Shown one piece after another: positions 7,649 through 16,367 of a DNA stretch of 64,000 bases (its first letter is position 1; every line of letters begins with the position of its first letter). The DNA is from Phreatobacter oligotrophus (GTDB lineage Bacteria > Pseudomonadota > Alphaproteobacteria > Rhizobiales > Phreatobacteraceae). The stretch is taken from the NCBI RefSeq assembly GCF_003046185.1, contig NZ_PZZL01000001.1:372001-436000 (forward strand), in the 5' to 3' direction. The notes below the pieces were generated by a model that had not been told where the DNA came from, ran no database searches, and worked only from the letters and a program-made list of their open reading frames with translations. The position numbers and the translations under genes were made by a program.

Positions 7649-8454
7649 CGGGGCGCCGCGTCCCGGTGCTGCGGCAGCACCACGGGCAGGCCGCCGGCGG
7701 CGGCGTCGCGGCACAGGTCGACCCCGAACACGTCCCGCACCGTCGCGCGGGTGACCACATCCGCCGGTCGTCCGAAGGCGTGGCAGCGCCCCGCGCTCAT
7801 CACCAGGATCCGGTCGGCGAAGGTCGCGGCGAGATTGAGGTCGTGCAGGACGGCGATGACGCCGATGCCCTCGCGCGCGAGGCGCTGGGCGCAGTCCATC
7901 AGCGCGATCTGGTGGGCGAGGTCGAGGCTCGCCACCGGCTCGTCGAGGAAGAGCACCTGCCGCTCGGCCGCGACCCGGCCGGCGCGCAGTTGCGCATAGG
8001 TGCGGGCGAACTGCACGCGCTGCTGCTCGCCCCCCGAAAGCATCTGGTAGCCGCGGGCGACGAGATGGCCGATATCGGCCGCCGCGAGCGCCTCGGCGAT
8101 GATCGCCTCGCGGCCCGTCCGCGTCAGCGCCCGGCCGACGCCGTCGATGCCGATCCGCACCACTTCGGCGACGGTGAAGGGGAAGGCGAGGCGGTTCGCC
8201 TGCGCCATCACCGCCCGCCGCGCCGCAAGCTGCCAGGGCGGCACGGCCGACAGCCTCTCGCCACCGATCAGGACCTCGCCCGAATCGGGCGCGAGCTCGC
8301 CGGTCAGCAGCTTGGTCAGTGTCGTCTTGCCCGCGCCGTTTGGCCCCACCACGACGATCATCTCGCCCTCGCCGAGGGTGAGGGAGACGCCGTCCACCAC
8401 CTTGCGGCCGCCGAACGAGGCGGTGAGGTCGCGCGCTTCGATGAGGGGGCTCAT
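7618..8454 (-). CDS. hmuV: Haem ABC transporter ATP-binding protein HmuV
   Basis: This 278-residue ABC ATPase powers haem import from periplasm to cytoplasm. Walker A GPNGAGKTT is at residues 37-45, the signature LSGGEQQR at 139-146, Walker B LFLDEP at 168-173 and the switch histidine at about 204 (LHDLN). The start at 8454 overlaps the stop of hmuU by four bases (ATGA), which fixes the start and indicates translational coupling. It is the last gene of hmuP-hmuT-hmuU-hmuV. Its end overlaps the LysR gene end. Confidence 0.93.
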   Translation of the reverse strand: MSPLIEARDLTASFGGRKVVDGVSLTLGEGEMIVVVGPNGAGKTTLTKLLTGELAPDSGEVLIGGERLSAVPPWQLAARRAVMAQANRLAFPFTVAEVVRIGIDGVGRALTRTGREAIIAEALAAADIGHLVARGYQMLSGGEQQRVQFARTYAQLRAGRVAAERQVLFLDEPVASLDLAHQIALMDCAQRLAREGIGVIAVLHDLNLAATFADRILVMSAGRCHAFGRPADVVTRATVRDVFGVDLCRDAAAGGLPVVLPQHRDAAPRYAPATAAAS

Positions 8455-9542
8455 GAGTCGAGGCTCCGGTCGCGCCTCAGCAGCAGCCACAGGAAGAAGG
8501 GGGCGCCGATGGCGGCGGTCAGGATGCCGATGGGCAGCTCCGCCGGGGCGACGAGGGTGCGGGCCGCCAGATCCGCGCCGGTGAGGAGGCCCGCGCCGAG
8601 CAGCGCCGCGAAGGGCAGCAACGTGCGATGGTCGGGGCCGAAGACCAGCCTCAGCAGGTGCGGCACGACAATGCCGACGAAGCCGATGACGCCGGCCGAG
8701 GCGACGCTCGCGCCCACCGCCACCGCGACCATGAGGATGACGGCGCGCTTCAGCGCCTGGACGGGTATGCCGAGATGGAAGGCCTCGGCCTCGCCCAGCA
8801 GCAGGGCATTGAGCCCGCGGGCGAGAAGCGGCACGGCGAGCAGGACGGGAAGGACCAGAGGCACCACGGTCCAGACCTTCGTCCAGCTGGCGCCGGAGAG
8901 CGAACCGAGCGACCAGAAGGTGAGGTCGCGCAGCTGCCGGTCGTCGCTGACAAAGGCGAGGACGCCGGTCAGCGCCCCCGCGAAGGCGCCGAGCGCGACG
9001 CCCGCGAGCAGCATGACCGCCACCGAGGTGCGTCCGTGGCGCGTGGCGATGGCGTAGAGGATCAGCGTCGAGGCGAGGCCGCCGACAAAGGCGCCGACTG
9101 GCAGCAGGATGAAGGGCAGCTGCGCCGAGACCGTGCCGAGGATGCGGTCGCCCAGCACGATGGTGAAACCGGCGGCGAGCGCCGCCCCCGACGACACGCC
9201 GACAAGGCCGGGATCGGCGAGGGGATTGCGGAACAGGCCCTGCATCAGCGCCCCCGACACGGCGAGCGCCGCACCGATCAGCGCGCCGAGGATGAGGCGC
9301 GGCACGCGGATGGACAGGATGATTAGCGCCTCGCGGCTGGCGAGCACCTCCCGGTCGCCGGATATCCAGGCGGAGAGGACGGCCACCACGCGCTCCGGCG
9401 GGATGCGCACTGCGCCGCTGCCGAGCGACAGGACGGCAAGCAGGGCGAGGCCGACGGCGATCACGCCGCCAGCGACGGCGATTCGCCGCCGCTGCGAGGC
9501 GAAGAGCGCGGCGACCGCCGGGGAGGGCAGGGCGAGCGTCAC
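8451..9542 (-). CDS. hmuU: Haem ABC transporter permease HmuU
   Basis: This is a 363-residue FecCD-type permease of the BtuC/HmuU class with about ten membrane helices. Family landmarks include SIRVPRLILGALIGAALAVSG near residue 75, MQGLFRNPLADPGLVGVSSG near 100, and the C-terminal GIVVPHLLRLVFGPDHR stretch that contacts the ATPase. It starts 2 bases after the stop of hmuT and overlaps hmuV by four bases. It forms the inner-membrane channel that takes haem from HmuT. Confidence 0.93.
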   Translation of the reverse strand: MTLALPSPAVAALFASQRRRIAVAGGVIAVGLALLAVLSLGSGAVRIPPERVVAVLSAWISGDREVLASREALIILSIRVPRLILGALIGAALAVSGALMQGLFRNPLADPGLVGVSSGAALAAGFTIVLGDRILGTVSAQLPFILLPVGAFVGGLASTLILYAIATRHGRTSVAVMLLAGVALGAFAGALTGVLAFVSDDRQLRDLTFWSLGSLSGASWTKVWTVVPLVLPVLLAVPLLARGLNALLLGEAEAFHLGIPVQALKRAVILMVAVAVGASVASAGVIGFVGIVVPHLLRLVFGPDHRTLLPFAALLGAGLLTGADLAARTLVAPAELPIGILTAAIGAPFFLWLLLRRDRSLDS

Positions 9543-9544
9543 CG

Positions 9545-10423
9545 TCAGCCCGCCTTGCCGTAGAGAGCCGTCATCAGGTCGGCTGCCGCATCCGGCGTGC
9601 GCGGGCCGAAGCCGAGCAGGTAGAGCCCGTCCATGGCGATGAGGCTGCGGGTCTTCGCGGCCGGCGTGGCGCTGAGCGCGGGGATGCCGAAGACCTGGTC
9701 GGGCGAGGCCGCATGGTCGTTGTGGCTCATCATCAGGATCGCGTCCGGTGCCGCCGCGATGAGGCCCTCGTCGGTCAGCGGCTTGAAGCCCTCGACGCTG
9801 TCCGCCGCATTGACCGCCCCGGCATAGCGGATGATGGCGTCGGCGCTGCTTTTCGCCCCGCCGACCATGACGCGGCCGTTCTGCAGCGACAGCACGAACA
9901 GCACGCGCTTGCGGGCGGCGACGGCGTCGCGGCGACGCTTCAGCCCGGCAAATCCCTCCTCGACGCGCGCAGCGAGGGTGTTCGCCTCGCCCTCGGCGCC
10001 GACGAAGCGGCCGATGGCGCGGATACGCCCGGCGACGCCCGCCTCCGACGTGTCCTCACTGACGCGTTCGACGCGCACCCCAGCCTCGGCGATGAGCTTC
10101 AGCGCATCCGGCGGCCCCGCGCCTTCGACGGCAAGGAGATCGGTGGGCCTCAGCGACAGGACGCCTTCCGGTGACAGGGCGCGGACATAGCCCACCTGCG
10201 CCTTGTCCTTCAGCGCGGCGGCGGGGAAGAGGCTCGTGGTATCGACGCCGACCAGCAGGTCCTGGCGGCCAAGGGCATAGACGATCTCGGTGATGACGCC
10301 GCCGGCGGCAACGATGCGCCGCTCGGCCGCGCGGGGGGCCCCGGGCGCCAGCGGGAGGGCCGCGGTGGCCGCGAGGAGGCTGCGGCGCGACAGCAGCCGC
10401 GACGGGATAGGTGCGCGGGTCAT
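9545..10423 (-). CDS. hmuT: Haem ABC transporter substrate-binding protein HmuT
   Basis: This is a 292-residue periplasmic haem-binding protein of the cobalamin/ferric-siderophore fold. The N-terminus has a signal sequence with a twin-arginine-like SRRSLLAATAALPLA, so Tat export is possible. The mature chain opens ERRIVAAGGVITEIVYALG, with the typical LVGVDTTSLFP and VGYVRALSPEGVLSLRPTDLL segments. The start overlaps the stop of hmuP (ATGA). It delivers haem to HmuUV. Confidence 0.92.
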   Translation of the reverse strand: MTRAPIPSRLLSRRSLLAATAALPLAPGAPRAAERRIVAAGGVITEIVYALGRQDLLVGVDTTSLFPAAALKDKAQVGYVRALSPEGVLSLRPTDLLAVEGAGPPDALKLIAEAGVRVERVSEDTSEAGVAGRIRAIGRFVGAEGEANTLAARVEEGFAGLKRRRDAVAARKRVLFVLSLQNGRVMVGGAKSSADAIIRYAGAVNAADSVEGFKPLTDEGLIAAAPDAILMMSHNDHAASPDQVFGIPALSATPAAKTRSLIAMDGLYLLGFGPRTPDAAADLMTALYGKAG

Positions 10424-10614
10424 TTGGTCAGGATCAGCTTGTCGTTGGCGGTGACGCGCAGGCGATAGCGCTCGCCCTTGTGCAGGATGACCGCCTCGCG
10501 GCCGGCGCCGAGGATGGCGGTGACCTCCACGGTGGGAACCGTCGCCGGGGTTTCAACGCCGGCCTCGCGGCTGGAGCGCACAGGAGAGGGCGCCGGCTCG
10601 GGGGATGCGATCAT
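10420..10614 (-). CDS. hmuP: Haem uptake protein HemP/HmuP
   Basis: This is a small 64-residue protein whose C-terminal half matches the HemP/HmuP family: VTAILGAGREAVILHKGERYRLR followed by TANDKLILTK at the end. In Bradyrhizobium and Sinorhizobium HmuP is a co-activator for haem-utilisation genes, acting with Irr on the receptor promoter. It is first in the minus-strand operon and faces the receptor gene across a 228-base divergent promoter region. That fits a local regulatory role. The exact mechanism here is inferred from the family. Confidence 0.88.
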   Translation of the reverse strand: MIASPEPAPSPVRSSREAGVETPATVPTVEVTAILGAGREAVILHKGERYRLRVTANDKLILTK

Positions 10615-10842
10615 GGGAAAAGCCTAGTTTGGAATGATAACAATCAGGCCGAAGTGTCTGGAAACATTAAAAACTGCTTCCACACCGACTATTGTTGACA
10701 TTGATAGTCAGGTTAATTAGGCATCGTCAACAGCGCCGCGACCGGTCAACCCGGCCGGACCAGACCGCCAGCCAGCCCGGTGCCCGCGCATCGATGCCAG
10801 CCAGCCGACAACAACACGTCATTCAGGCTTGCAGGTTCGATC
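10615..10842. promoter_or_regulatory. Divergent hmuP / haem-receptor promoter region with possible iron-responsive sites
   Basis: This 228-base gap is clearly more AT-rich than its surroundings. TTTGGAATGATAACAAT at 10628-10644 resembles the left half of the rhizobial Irr box (about TTTAGAATnAT) but has a poor right half. TGGAA and TTCCA around 10659-10683 make a loose inverted repeat. TTGACA at 10695-10700 is a good -35 for the receptor, but no strong -10 follows. Iron control through Irr, RirA or Fur with HmuP is expected from family knowledge; the precise site cannot be proven by eye. Confidence 0.45.
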
Positions 10843-13038
10843 ATGCTCACCCGTCGCGGCTGCGCGGCGCTTCTCGCGTCCGTTTCCACTCTCGTCCTCG
10901 CCGCCACGCCGGCCCTCGCTCAGGCTCCGTCCCAGCCGGCTGAGCAGCGCACGCAATCCGCCCAGGACGAGATCACCGTCTCGGCTGAACGCACGCCGTC
11001 GACGGTCTACAACGCGCCCGGCACGGTCACCGTCGTCAACGAGCAGCAGCTCCAGAACAACCTCATCCAGGGTCCGCGCGACCTCGTGCGCAACGAGCCC
11101 GGCCTTGCCGTCAGCAATGCCCCGACACGCGTCGGCGCCGGCAATTTCTTCATCCGCGGCATCGGCGACAACCGCGTCCGCCTGGAGATCGACGGCACGC
11201 GCATCCCGGACTATCCCGGCTCCAATGTCGGCCCGGGTCTCTACACCCGCGACATCGTCGACTACGAGGACCTGAAGCGCGTCGAGGTCATCCGCGGCCC
11301 GGCCTCGGCCCTCTACGGCTCGGATGCCATCGGCGGCGTCGTCTCCTTCACCACCAAGGACCCCGGCGACTATCTGCGCGAGGTCGGCCGCGACTGGTAT
11401 GCGGGCACGCGGTTCTCGTTCAACAGCGTCAACCGCTCCTTCTCGGAGACGCTAACCGGCGCGGCGCGCAAGGGGCCCTTCGAGTTCCTCCTCCAGTACA
11501 CCCGCCGCGACGGCACCGAGACGCAGATCAACTCGGCCACCCGCCGCGCCAATCCGCAGAATTTCCAGTCCAACAACATCCTGGCGAAGCTGGTCTATGA
11601 GACCCCGGATTCCGGCCGCTGGCGCCTGACCGCCGAGGCGCTGTGGCGCGGCGTTGGCACCAACCTGATCTCGGCCCGCACCACCTCGATCGCCGACCAG
11701 ATCACCCACGATACCAACAAGCGCTTCCGCCTCAGCCTCGACTGGACGCAGCAGCTGTCTTGGTCGATCGCCGACGAGATCAAGGTCATGGTCTATGCCA
11801 CCGACTTCGATCGCCAGGAGCACACCGACGAGTTCCGCCGCGTGCCGGCCGGCAATGGCGCGGCCAACCGCCTGCGCGTGTCGGATTTCGACTTCCGCCA
11901 GCAGATCTTCGGCATCGATACCCAGTTCGGCGCCCGCCGCCAGTTCGGCGGTCTCGATCACCACTTCGTCTACGGATTTACCGCCGATTTCACCCGGTCG
12001 TCCCGCCCGCGCATGCGCACCGAGACGGACCTGACCACCGGCCAGCAGCTGACCGGCCCGATCGGCGGTGAGACCTACCCGAACAAGAACTTCCCCGACA
12101 CCGAGACGATCCAGGGCGCCTTCTACATCCAGGACACGATCTCCTGGGGTCGGCTGCGGATCACGCCGGCCGTGCGCTTCGACTACTACCACCTGTCGCC
12201 GAAGCCGGATGCCGCCTTCTACAACTCCAATCCCGGCTTCCCGATCGGCAATGTCTCGGCCTTCGCCGTCTCGCCGAAGCTCGGCGCCACCTACGACCTG
12301 ACCGAGAACTTCCGCCTCTTCGGCCAGTATGCCCGCGGCTTCCGCGCGCCGCCCTATGACAACGCCAACTTCGCGTTCTCCAATGCCGCCCAGTTCTACG
12401 AGATCCTGCCGAATTTCGGCCTGCGTCCGGAGACCGTGAACAGCTTCGAGGCCGGCCTGCGTGGTCGCTTCGCCGACGGCTCGAGCTTCCAGGTCAGCGG
12501 TTTCTATAATCTCTACAACGACTTCATCAACACGGTGACGGTTGGCATCTCGCCGGCGGGCCTGACCCAGTTCCAGTACCAGAACCTCCAGTCCGTGCGG
12601 ATCTGGGGCTTCGAGGCCAAGGGCGAGTACCGCATCAACCCCGAATGGACCGCCTATGGCTCGGTCGCCTACGCCAACGGCACCGACCAGACGACGGGCC
12701 TGCCGATCGACAGCATCGATCCGGTCACCGGCGTCGCCGGCCTGCGCTACAACAGCCCGCAGAACTGGATGCTGGAGGGTCGCATCCGCGCCGCCGCCGC
12801 CAAGACGCGGGTGAGCGCCGCCAACATCTTCCAGCCCGGCGCCTATGCCACGATGGACGTGCTCGGCGCCTATGAGATCAGCCGCAATGTCACCGTGCGT
12901 GCCGGCGTCTTCAACGTCTTCAACGCGCGCTACTTCAACGCCATCGACGTGGCAGGCCTGACCAAGACCAATGCCAACCTCGAGCTCTTCCGGGCTCCTG
13001 GCCGGTCGGTCTCGCTCAGCGTCTCCGCGAAGTTCTGA
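10843..13038 (+). CDS. hmuR: TonB-dependent haem/haemoglobin outer-membrane receptor
   Basis: This is a 731-residue outer-membrane receptor. It has a signal peptide (residues 1-26, ending PALA), a TonB-box/plug region starting DEITVSAERTPSTV, and a 22-strand barrel ending SLSVSAKF with the C-terminal aromatic residue. GFRAPPYDNANFAF (FRAP at about 500-503) followed by LPNFGLRPET matches the FRAP/NPNL pair of haem receptors. The histidine usually found between these motifs is absent. The ATG at 10843 was chosen because it puts the signal peptide first. tonB follows after 7 bases, and the haem-import operon is divergent. Confidence 0.88.
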   Translation: MLTRRGCAALLASVSTLVLAATPALAQAPSQPAEQRTQSAQDEITVSAERTPSTVYNAPGTVTVVNEQQLQNNLIQGPRDLVRNEPGLAVSNAPTRVGAGNFFIRGIGDNRVRLEIDGTRIPDYPGSNVGPGLYTRDIVDYEDLKRVEVIRGPASALYGSDAIGGVVSFTTKDPGDYLREVGRDWYAGTRFSFNSVNRSFSETLTGAARKGPFEFLLQYTRRDGTETQINSATRRANPQNFQSNNILAKLVYETPDSGRWRLTAEALWRGVGTNLISARTTSIADQITHDTNKRFRLSLDWTQQLSWSIADEIKVMVYATDFDRQEHTDEFRRVPAGNGAANRLRVSDFDFRQQIFGIDTQFGARRQFGGLDHHFVYGFTADFTRSSRPRMRTETDLTTGQQLTGPIGGETYPNKNFPDTETIQGAFYIQDTISWGRLRITPAVRFDYYHLSPKPDAAFYNSNPGFPIGNVSAFAVSPKLGATYDLTENFRLFGQYARGFRAPPYDNANFAFSNAAQFYEILPNFGLRPETVNSFEAGLRGRFADGSSFQVSGFYNLYNDFINTVTVGISPAGLTQFQYQNLQSVRIWGFEAKGEYRINPEWTAYGSVAYANGTDQTTGLPIDSIDPVTGVAGLRYNSPQNWMLEGRIRAAAAKTRVSAANIFQPGAYATMDVLGAYEISRNVTVRAGVFNVFNARYFNAIDVAGLTKTNANLELFRAPGRSVSLSVSAKF

Positions 13039-13045
13039 GGCCGAC

Positions 13046-14476
13046 ATGGCGGGCGCGGCGACGGCACGGCGGATGGAGGGCGGGCGTCCCATGGCGTCCC
13101 GGTCCCGCGGCCGTGCGCGCGTCGAGCCCGTCCTCGTCGGTAGCGATGGGCAGACCCGGACGGGCCTGTCCGGCTCGGCATCCCCGGGTGCCGCCGCGCA
13201 GCGGGGGGAGGGCGCACCTCCCGTCATCCTCCCGTTGCCGGAGCCGGCCGCCGCCGTCCCGGCGCCGGCCGTCATCATCTCTGCGGCCGCGATGGACGAT
13301 CACGCCGCGGGTGCGGCCGTCGCCATCGCGCCGGAGCGGGCAGTCTCGACCTGTCCCATGCCGGCGCGGCGCCTGTCGCTGTCGGTCATCGCCTCGATCG
13401 CCCTGCATGGGGCTGCAGCCGCCGCTTTCGTCTGGCTGGGCCTCAAGGCACCGGCACCGATCTCGGCCGGCGAGGAGGGCATCGCCGTTGAGATGGTGGT
13501 GGCCGCCGATACCGGCTCCGCATCGCAGCAGGATTCTGCGAGCGGCAGGCAAGAGGCGGTCAATCCGGCCATCGCCAGCGAGGTGCGCCAGGCGGTCGAG
13601 GCACCGCCCGCCGAGACGCCGCCCGAGATGGCGGCTCTCGATCCGTCGCCCGTGCCCACCGACGAGCCGCCCGTCGCGCAGCCCGATCCCCTGACGATGG
13701 CCGAGCGCCTCGTCGACCAGCTGCCACCGCCGCCCCTGCCGGAGAGCCTGGCGGCCGCCGAGCGCTCGGTGGAACCGCCGCCGGTCGAGACCCCGGCTCC
13801 GCCCGTGCCGGAACAGGCCGCGACGCCGCCCCAGCCGGCCGCTCTCGCCCAGGCGGAGGCGCCCGCCGAGGCGAACCAGCTTGCCGAACTCCAGACAGCG
13901 CCGCCGCAGCCGGTCCTGCCGCCGCCGCCGGCGCCCGCCCTGCGCCCTGCGACGCCGCCGTCGGCCGTCCGCCGCGAGGCCGTGCGCCAGCCGCCGACCC
14001 GCCGCGAGGCGCCGGTGACGCGCGACCAGACCCGTCCGACCCGCCAGGCCGCGGCAACGCCGCAGCCGGACCGTCCGGCCCGCGCCGCCCGGCAGGCCGC
14101 CTCCGCCGCCGCCCAGGCCGAGCGGGGTGATGGCGCCGGCCAGCGCAACCGCCAGCAATCCGACGCCAACGGCACGACCGGGGCCGCGACGACGGCGGCC
14201 GTCGCCGCCTGGCGCCAGCGCGTCCTCGCCCATCTCGCGCGGTTCAAGGTCTATCCCGACCACGCGCGCGATGCCGGCATCCGCGGCCGCGCCGCCGTTT
14301 CCTTCACGCTGACCGCCAATGGCGCGGTGTCGTCCGTGTCCATCGCCACCTCGTCCGGGGCGGCCGTTCTCGATCAGGCGACGCTCGCCATGGTGCGTCG
14401 TGCCCAGCCCTTCCCGCCGAACCCGGCCGGAAGTCCCGCCAGCTTTACGACGGGCATCAACTACTCTCTTTATTGA
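13046..14476 (+). CDS. tonB: Energy transducer TonB
   Basis: This is a 476-residue TonB. One membrane helix lies at about residues 110-132 (SLSVIASIALHGAAAAAFVWLGL), followed by a very long proline/alanine/glutamate periplasm-spanning tract (about 140-385). The C-terminal TonB domain contains FKVYPDHARDAGIRGRAAV and ends TTGINYSLY. It transmits proton-motive energy to the adjacent receptor; no exbB or exbD is in the window. The start at 13046 follows GAGG and lies 7 bases after the receptor stop. It gives an unusual hydrophilic N-terminal extension of about 105 residues, and an internal ATG at 13358 would give a conventional TonB. Confidence 0.88.
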   Translation: MAGAATARRMEGGRPMASRSRGRARVEPVLVGSDGQTRTGLSGSASPGAAAQRGEGAPPVILPLPEPAAAVPAPAVIISAAAMDDHAAGAAVAIAPERAVSTCPMPARRLSLSVIASIALHGAAAAAFVWLGLKAPAPISAGEEGIAVEMVVAADTGSASQQDSASGRQEAVNPAIASEVRQAVEAPPAETPPEMAALDPSPVPTDEPPVAQPDPLTMAERLVDQLPPPPLPESLAAAERSVEPPPVETPAPPVPEQAATPPQPAALAQAEAPAEANQLAELQTAPPQPVLPPPPAPALRPATPPSAVRREAVRQPPTRREAPVTRDQTRPTRQAAATPQPDRPARAARQAASAAAQAERGDGAGQRNRQQSDANGTTGAATTAAVAAWRQRVLAHLARFKVYPDHARDAGIRGRAAVSFTLTANGAVSSVSIATSSGAAVLDQATLAMVRRAQPFPPNPAGSPASFTTGINYSLY

Positions 14477-14514
14477 CGTCAGCCAGTCCAAGCGACCAGC
14501 CAGGAGGACCCGCC

Positions 14515-14859
14515 ATGTACATCGCCATGAACCGCTTCAAGGTCATCAAGGGCGCCGAAGCCGATTTCGAGACCATTTGGCGGACGCGTCAGTCCTATCT
14601 GAGCGAACTCGAAGGCTTCGTGGAATTCGCCCTGCTCAAGGGCCCGGAGCGCGAGGATCACACGCTCTATTCCTCCCACACGGTCTGGCAGTCCAAGGCC
14701 AATTTCGAGGCCTGGACCAAGTCCGAGCAGTTCCGCAAGTCGCATGCCCGCGCCGGCCAGCAGAACAAGCCGACCTCGCTGGGCCATCCGGAGTTCGAGG
14801 GCTTCGAGGCCATCATCGTCGAGCGCAACGACGGCGCGCCGTCCGTCGCCGCGGAGTAA
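14515..14859 (+). CDS. Haem-degrading monooxygenase-like protein (ABM fold, HmuQ/IsdG type)
   Basis: This is a 114-residue antibiotic-biosynthesis-monooxygenase-fold protein. It starts MYIAMNRFKVIKGAEADFE and has YSSHTVWQSKANFEAWTKSEQFRKSHARAG, the pattern of IsdG/MhuD-like haem oxygenases. In Bradyrhizobium, HmuQ and HmuD from hmu loci degrade haem to biliverdin and iron. Position between tonB and hutX supports the same role. AGGAGG lies 7 bases before the ATG at 14515. The cytoplasmic haem-oxygenase function is inferred from family plus context. Confidence 0.8.
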   Translation: MYIAMNRFKVIKGAEADFETIWRTRQSYLSELEGFVEFALLKGPEREDHTLYSSHTVWQSKANFEAWTKSEQFRKSHARAGQQNKPTSLGHPEFEGFEAIIVERNDGAPSVAAE

Positions 14860-14863
14860 GGCG

Positions 14864-15385
14864 ATGACGGTCCATCAGGTCCTCTCTCGCGAGGACAGGC
14901 TGTCGGCGGCGCGCGCAGCGCTCGCCGCCAAGCCGGACGGCGTCATCGAGAATGTCGCGCGCGAGCACGGTGTTGCCGCCCGCGACGTCCTCGCCATGCT
15001 CCCCGCCGGCGAGGCCGTGGCCGCACCGGCCGAGGCCTTCGAGGCGATCTGGACCGAGGTGACGGGCTGGGGCGAGATCCTCTTCATCGTCAACACGCCG
15101 GACATCGTGCTCGAATGCCATGGCGCGCTGGTGCCCGGCACAGCCGGCCACGGCTGGTTCAACGTCCATGGCGACAGCCCCATCGGCGGTCACATCAAGG
15201 CGTCGAACTGCCGCGAGATCTGCTTCGTCGACCGGGTGTTCCACGGTCGCCGGTCGCTCTCGATCCAGTTCTTCAACGAGGCCGGCGAGGCGATGTTCAA
15301 GATCTTCGTCCGCCGCGACAAGGAGCGGGCGCTGATCGCCGATCAGGTCCCGCGCTTCGAGGCGCTGCGGGCCCGCTACGCCTGA
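14864..15385 (+). CDS. hutX: Haem utilisation cytosolic carrier protein HutX
   Basis: This is a 173-residue cytoplasmic protein of the HutX/HugX/HuvX family, which bind haem and pass it to a degrading enzyme. Visible family features are an N-terminal helical part with MLPAGEAVAAPAEAFEAIW, the core GWGEILFIVNTPDIVLECHG, and the IGGHIKASNCREICFVDR and FNEAGEAMFKIFVRRD stretches. It starts 4 bases after the ABM gene and is the last gene of the receptor operon. The ATG at 14864 was preferred because upstream in-frame sequence has no family resemblance. Confidence 0.88.
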   Translation: MTVHQVLSREDRLSAARAALAAKPDGVIENVAREHGVAARDVLAMLPAGEAVAAPAEAFEAIWTEVTGWGEILFIVNTPDIVLECHGALVPGTAGHGWFNVHGDSPIGGHIKASNCREICFVDRVFHGRRSLSIQFFNEAGEAMFKIFVRRDKERALIADQVPRFEALRARYA

Positions 15386-15422
15386 GCCATGGCTCGCCGC
15401 CGCTTCACAGGCGGCGGCGAAC

Positions 15423-16277
15423 ATGCGAGGCAGCGGCGTGACCAGCATCGCCCATGTCTCCGACCTTCATCTCGCGCCGGTGCCGTTCCCGTTCGGGGAG
15501 GGGCTGAAGCCGGCGCTGGGCTGGATCAACTGGCGGCGCAAGCCTGGCGCCCATGATCCCGCCCTGGGCCTGCGGGTCGCCGCGGCCGTGCGGGCCGCAT
15601 CCCCCGACCATGTGGCCCTGACCGGCGACCTCATCGAGCTCGGCCTTGCCAGCGAATATGGCGCCGCAGCCGAGGCGCTTGCCGCCTTCGGCCCGCCCTG
15701 CCGGCTCTCCTGGGCCCCCGGCAATCACGACGTCTACACGGCCCGCGCCGTGCCGCGGCTGCGCGATGGCCTCGGTGGCTGGCTCGCGCCCGAGGCCGCG
15801 CCGCAGAATGACGCCGATATCCGCGGGCATTTCCCACGGCTGGTGGTGACGGGCCGCGTGGCCCTCGTCACCCTTTGCTCGGGGCTCCCGACCTGGCTCT
15901 TCTCGGCCGAAGGGGAGCTTGGCGCTGCCCAGCTGTCCCGGCTCGACGCGATGCTGTCGGCCATCGACCGCACCGCGCATCTTCCCGTCATCGCCGTCCA
16001 TCATCCGCCCCATGCGCCGGGCCTATCGCCGCTGAAGCGCCTGCGCGACGGGCAGGCGCTGATGGCGCTTCTTGCCCGCCATCGCTGCCCCCTCGTGCTT
16101 CACGGCCACCTGCACAGGGCCTGCGAGGCGACCACCACCATCGACGGCTTCGCCATCACGCTCGCCGGCGCGCCCTCGGCCTCCTCCGCCGGGCATCACG
16201 GCGACGACCCCGCCGGCTATTCGCTTGTTCAGGTGGACGAGGCCCTTCGCTGGCGCATCGAACGCCACGCCGTCTGA
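15423..16277 (+). CDS. Calcineurin-like metallophosphoesterase
   Basis: The 284-residue protein carries all five metallophosphoesterase motifs: DLHL (Asp14, His16), GDLIE, GNHD, HHPPHAP and HGHLH. It is a cytoplasmic dinuclear-metal phosphoesterase. The closest named groups are CpdA-like cyclic-nucleotide phosphodiesterases, but the substrate cannot be told. It is preceded by a 37-base gap after hutX and could be read from the same promoter. An in-frame GTG at 15438 is an alternative start. Confidence 0.85.
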   Translation: MRGSGVTSIAHVSDLHLAPVPFPFGEGLKPALGWINWRRKPGAHDPALGLRVAAAVRAASPDHVALTGDLIELGLASEYGAAAEALAAFGPPCRLSWAPGNHDVYTARAVPRLRDGLGGWLAPEAAPQNDADIRGHFPRLVVTGRVALVTLCSGLPTWLFSAEGELGAAQLSRLDAMLSAIDRTAHLPVIAVHHPPHAPGLSPLKRLRDGQALMALLARHRCPLVLHGHLHRACEATTTIDGFAITLAGAPSASSAGHHGDDPAGYSLVQVDEALRWRIERHAV

Positions 16278-16367
16278 CCAAGGCGCAGGGGCGCCCTGCA
16301 GCTTTCCGATTGGCAGCGCCGCCGCTTGGTGTCTTGATGACGGCCCCGTCCCAATCGGCCGATTTCC

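Noticed and set aside
11452-13278. Long antisense frame (about 600 codons) opposite the haem receptor and tonB start
   Set aside because: It is a shadow of the receptor frame in high-GC DNA; the plus strand has a signal peptide, plug and barrel motifs, and the antisense translation has no family features.
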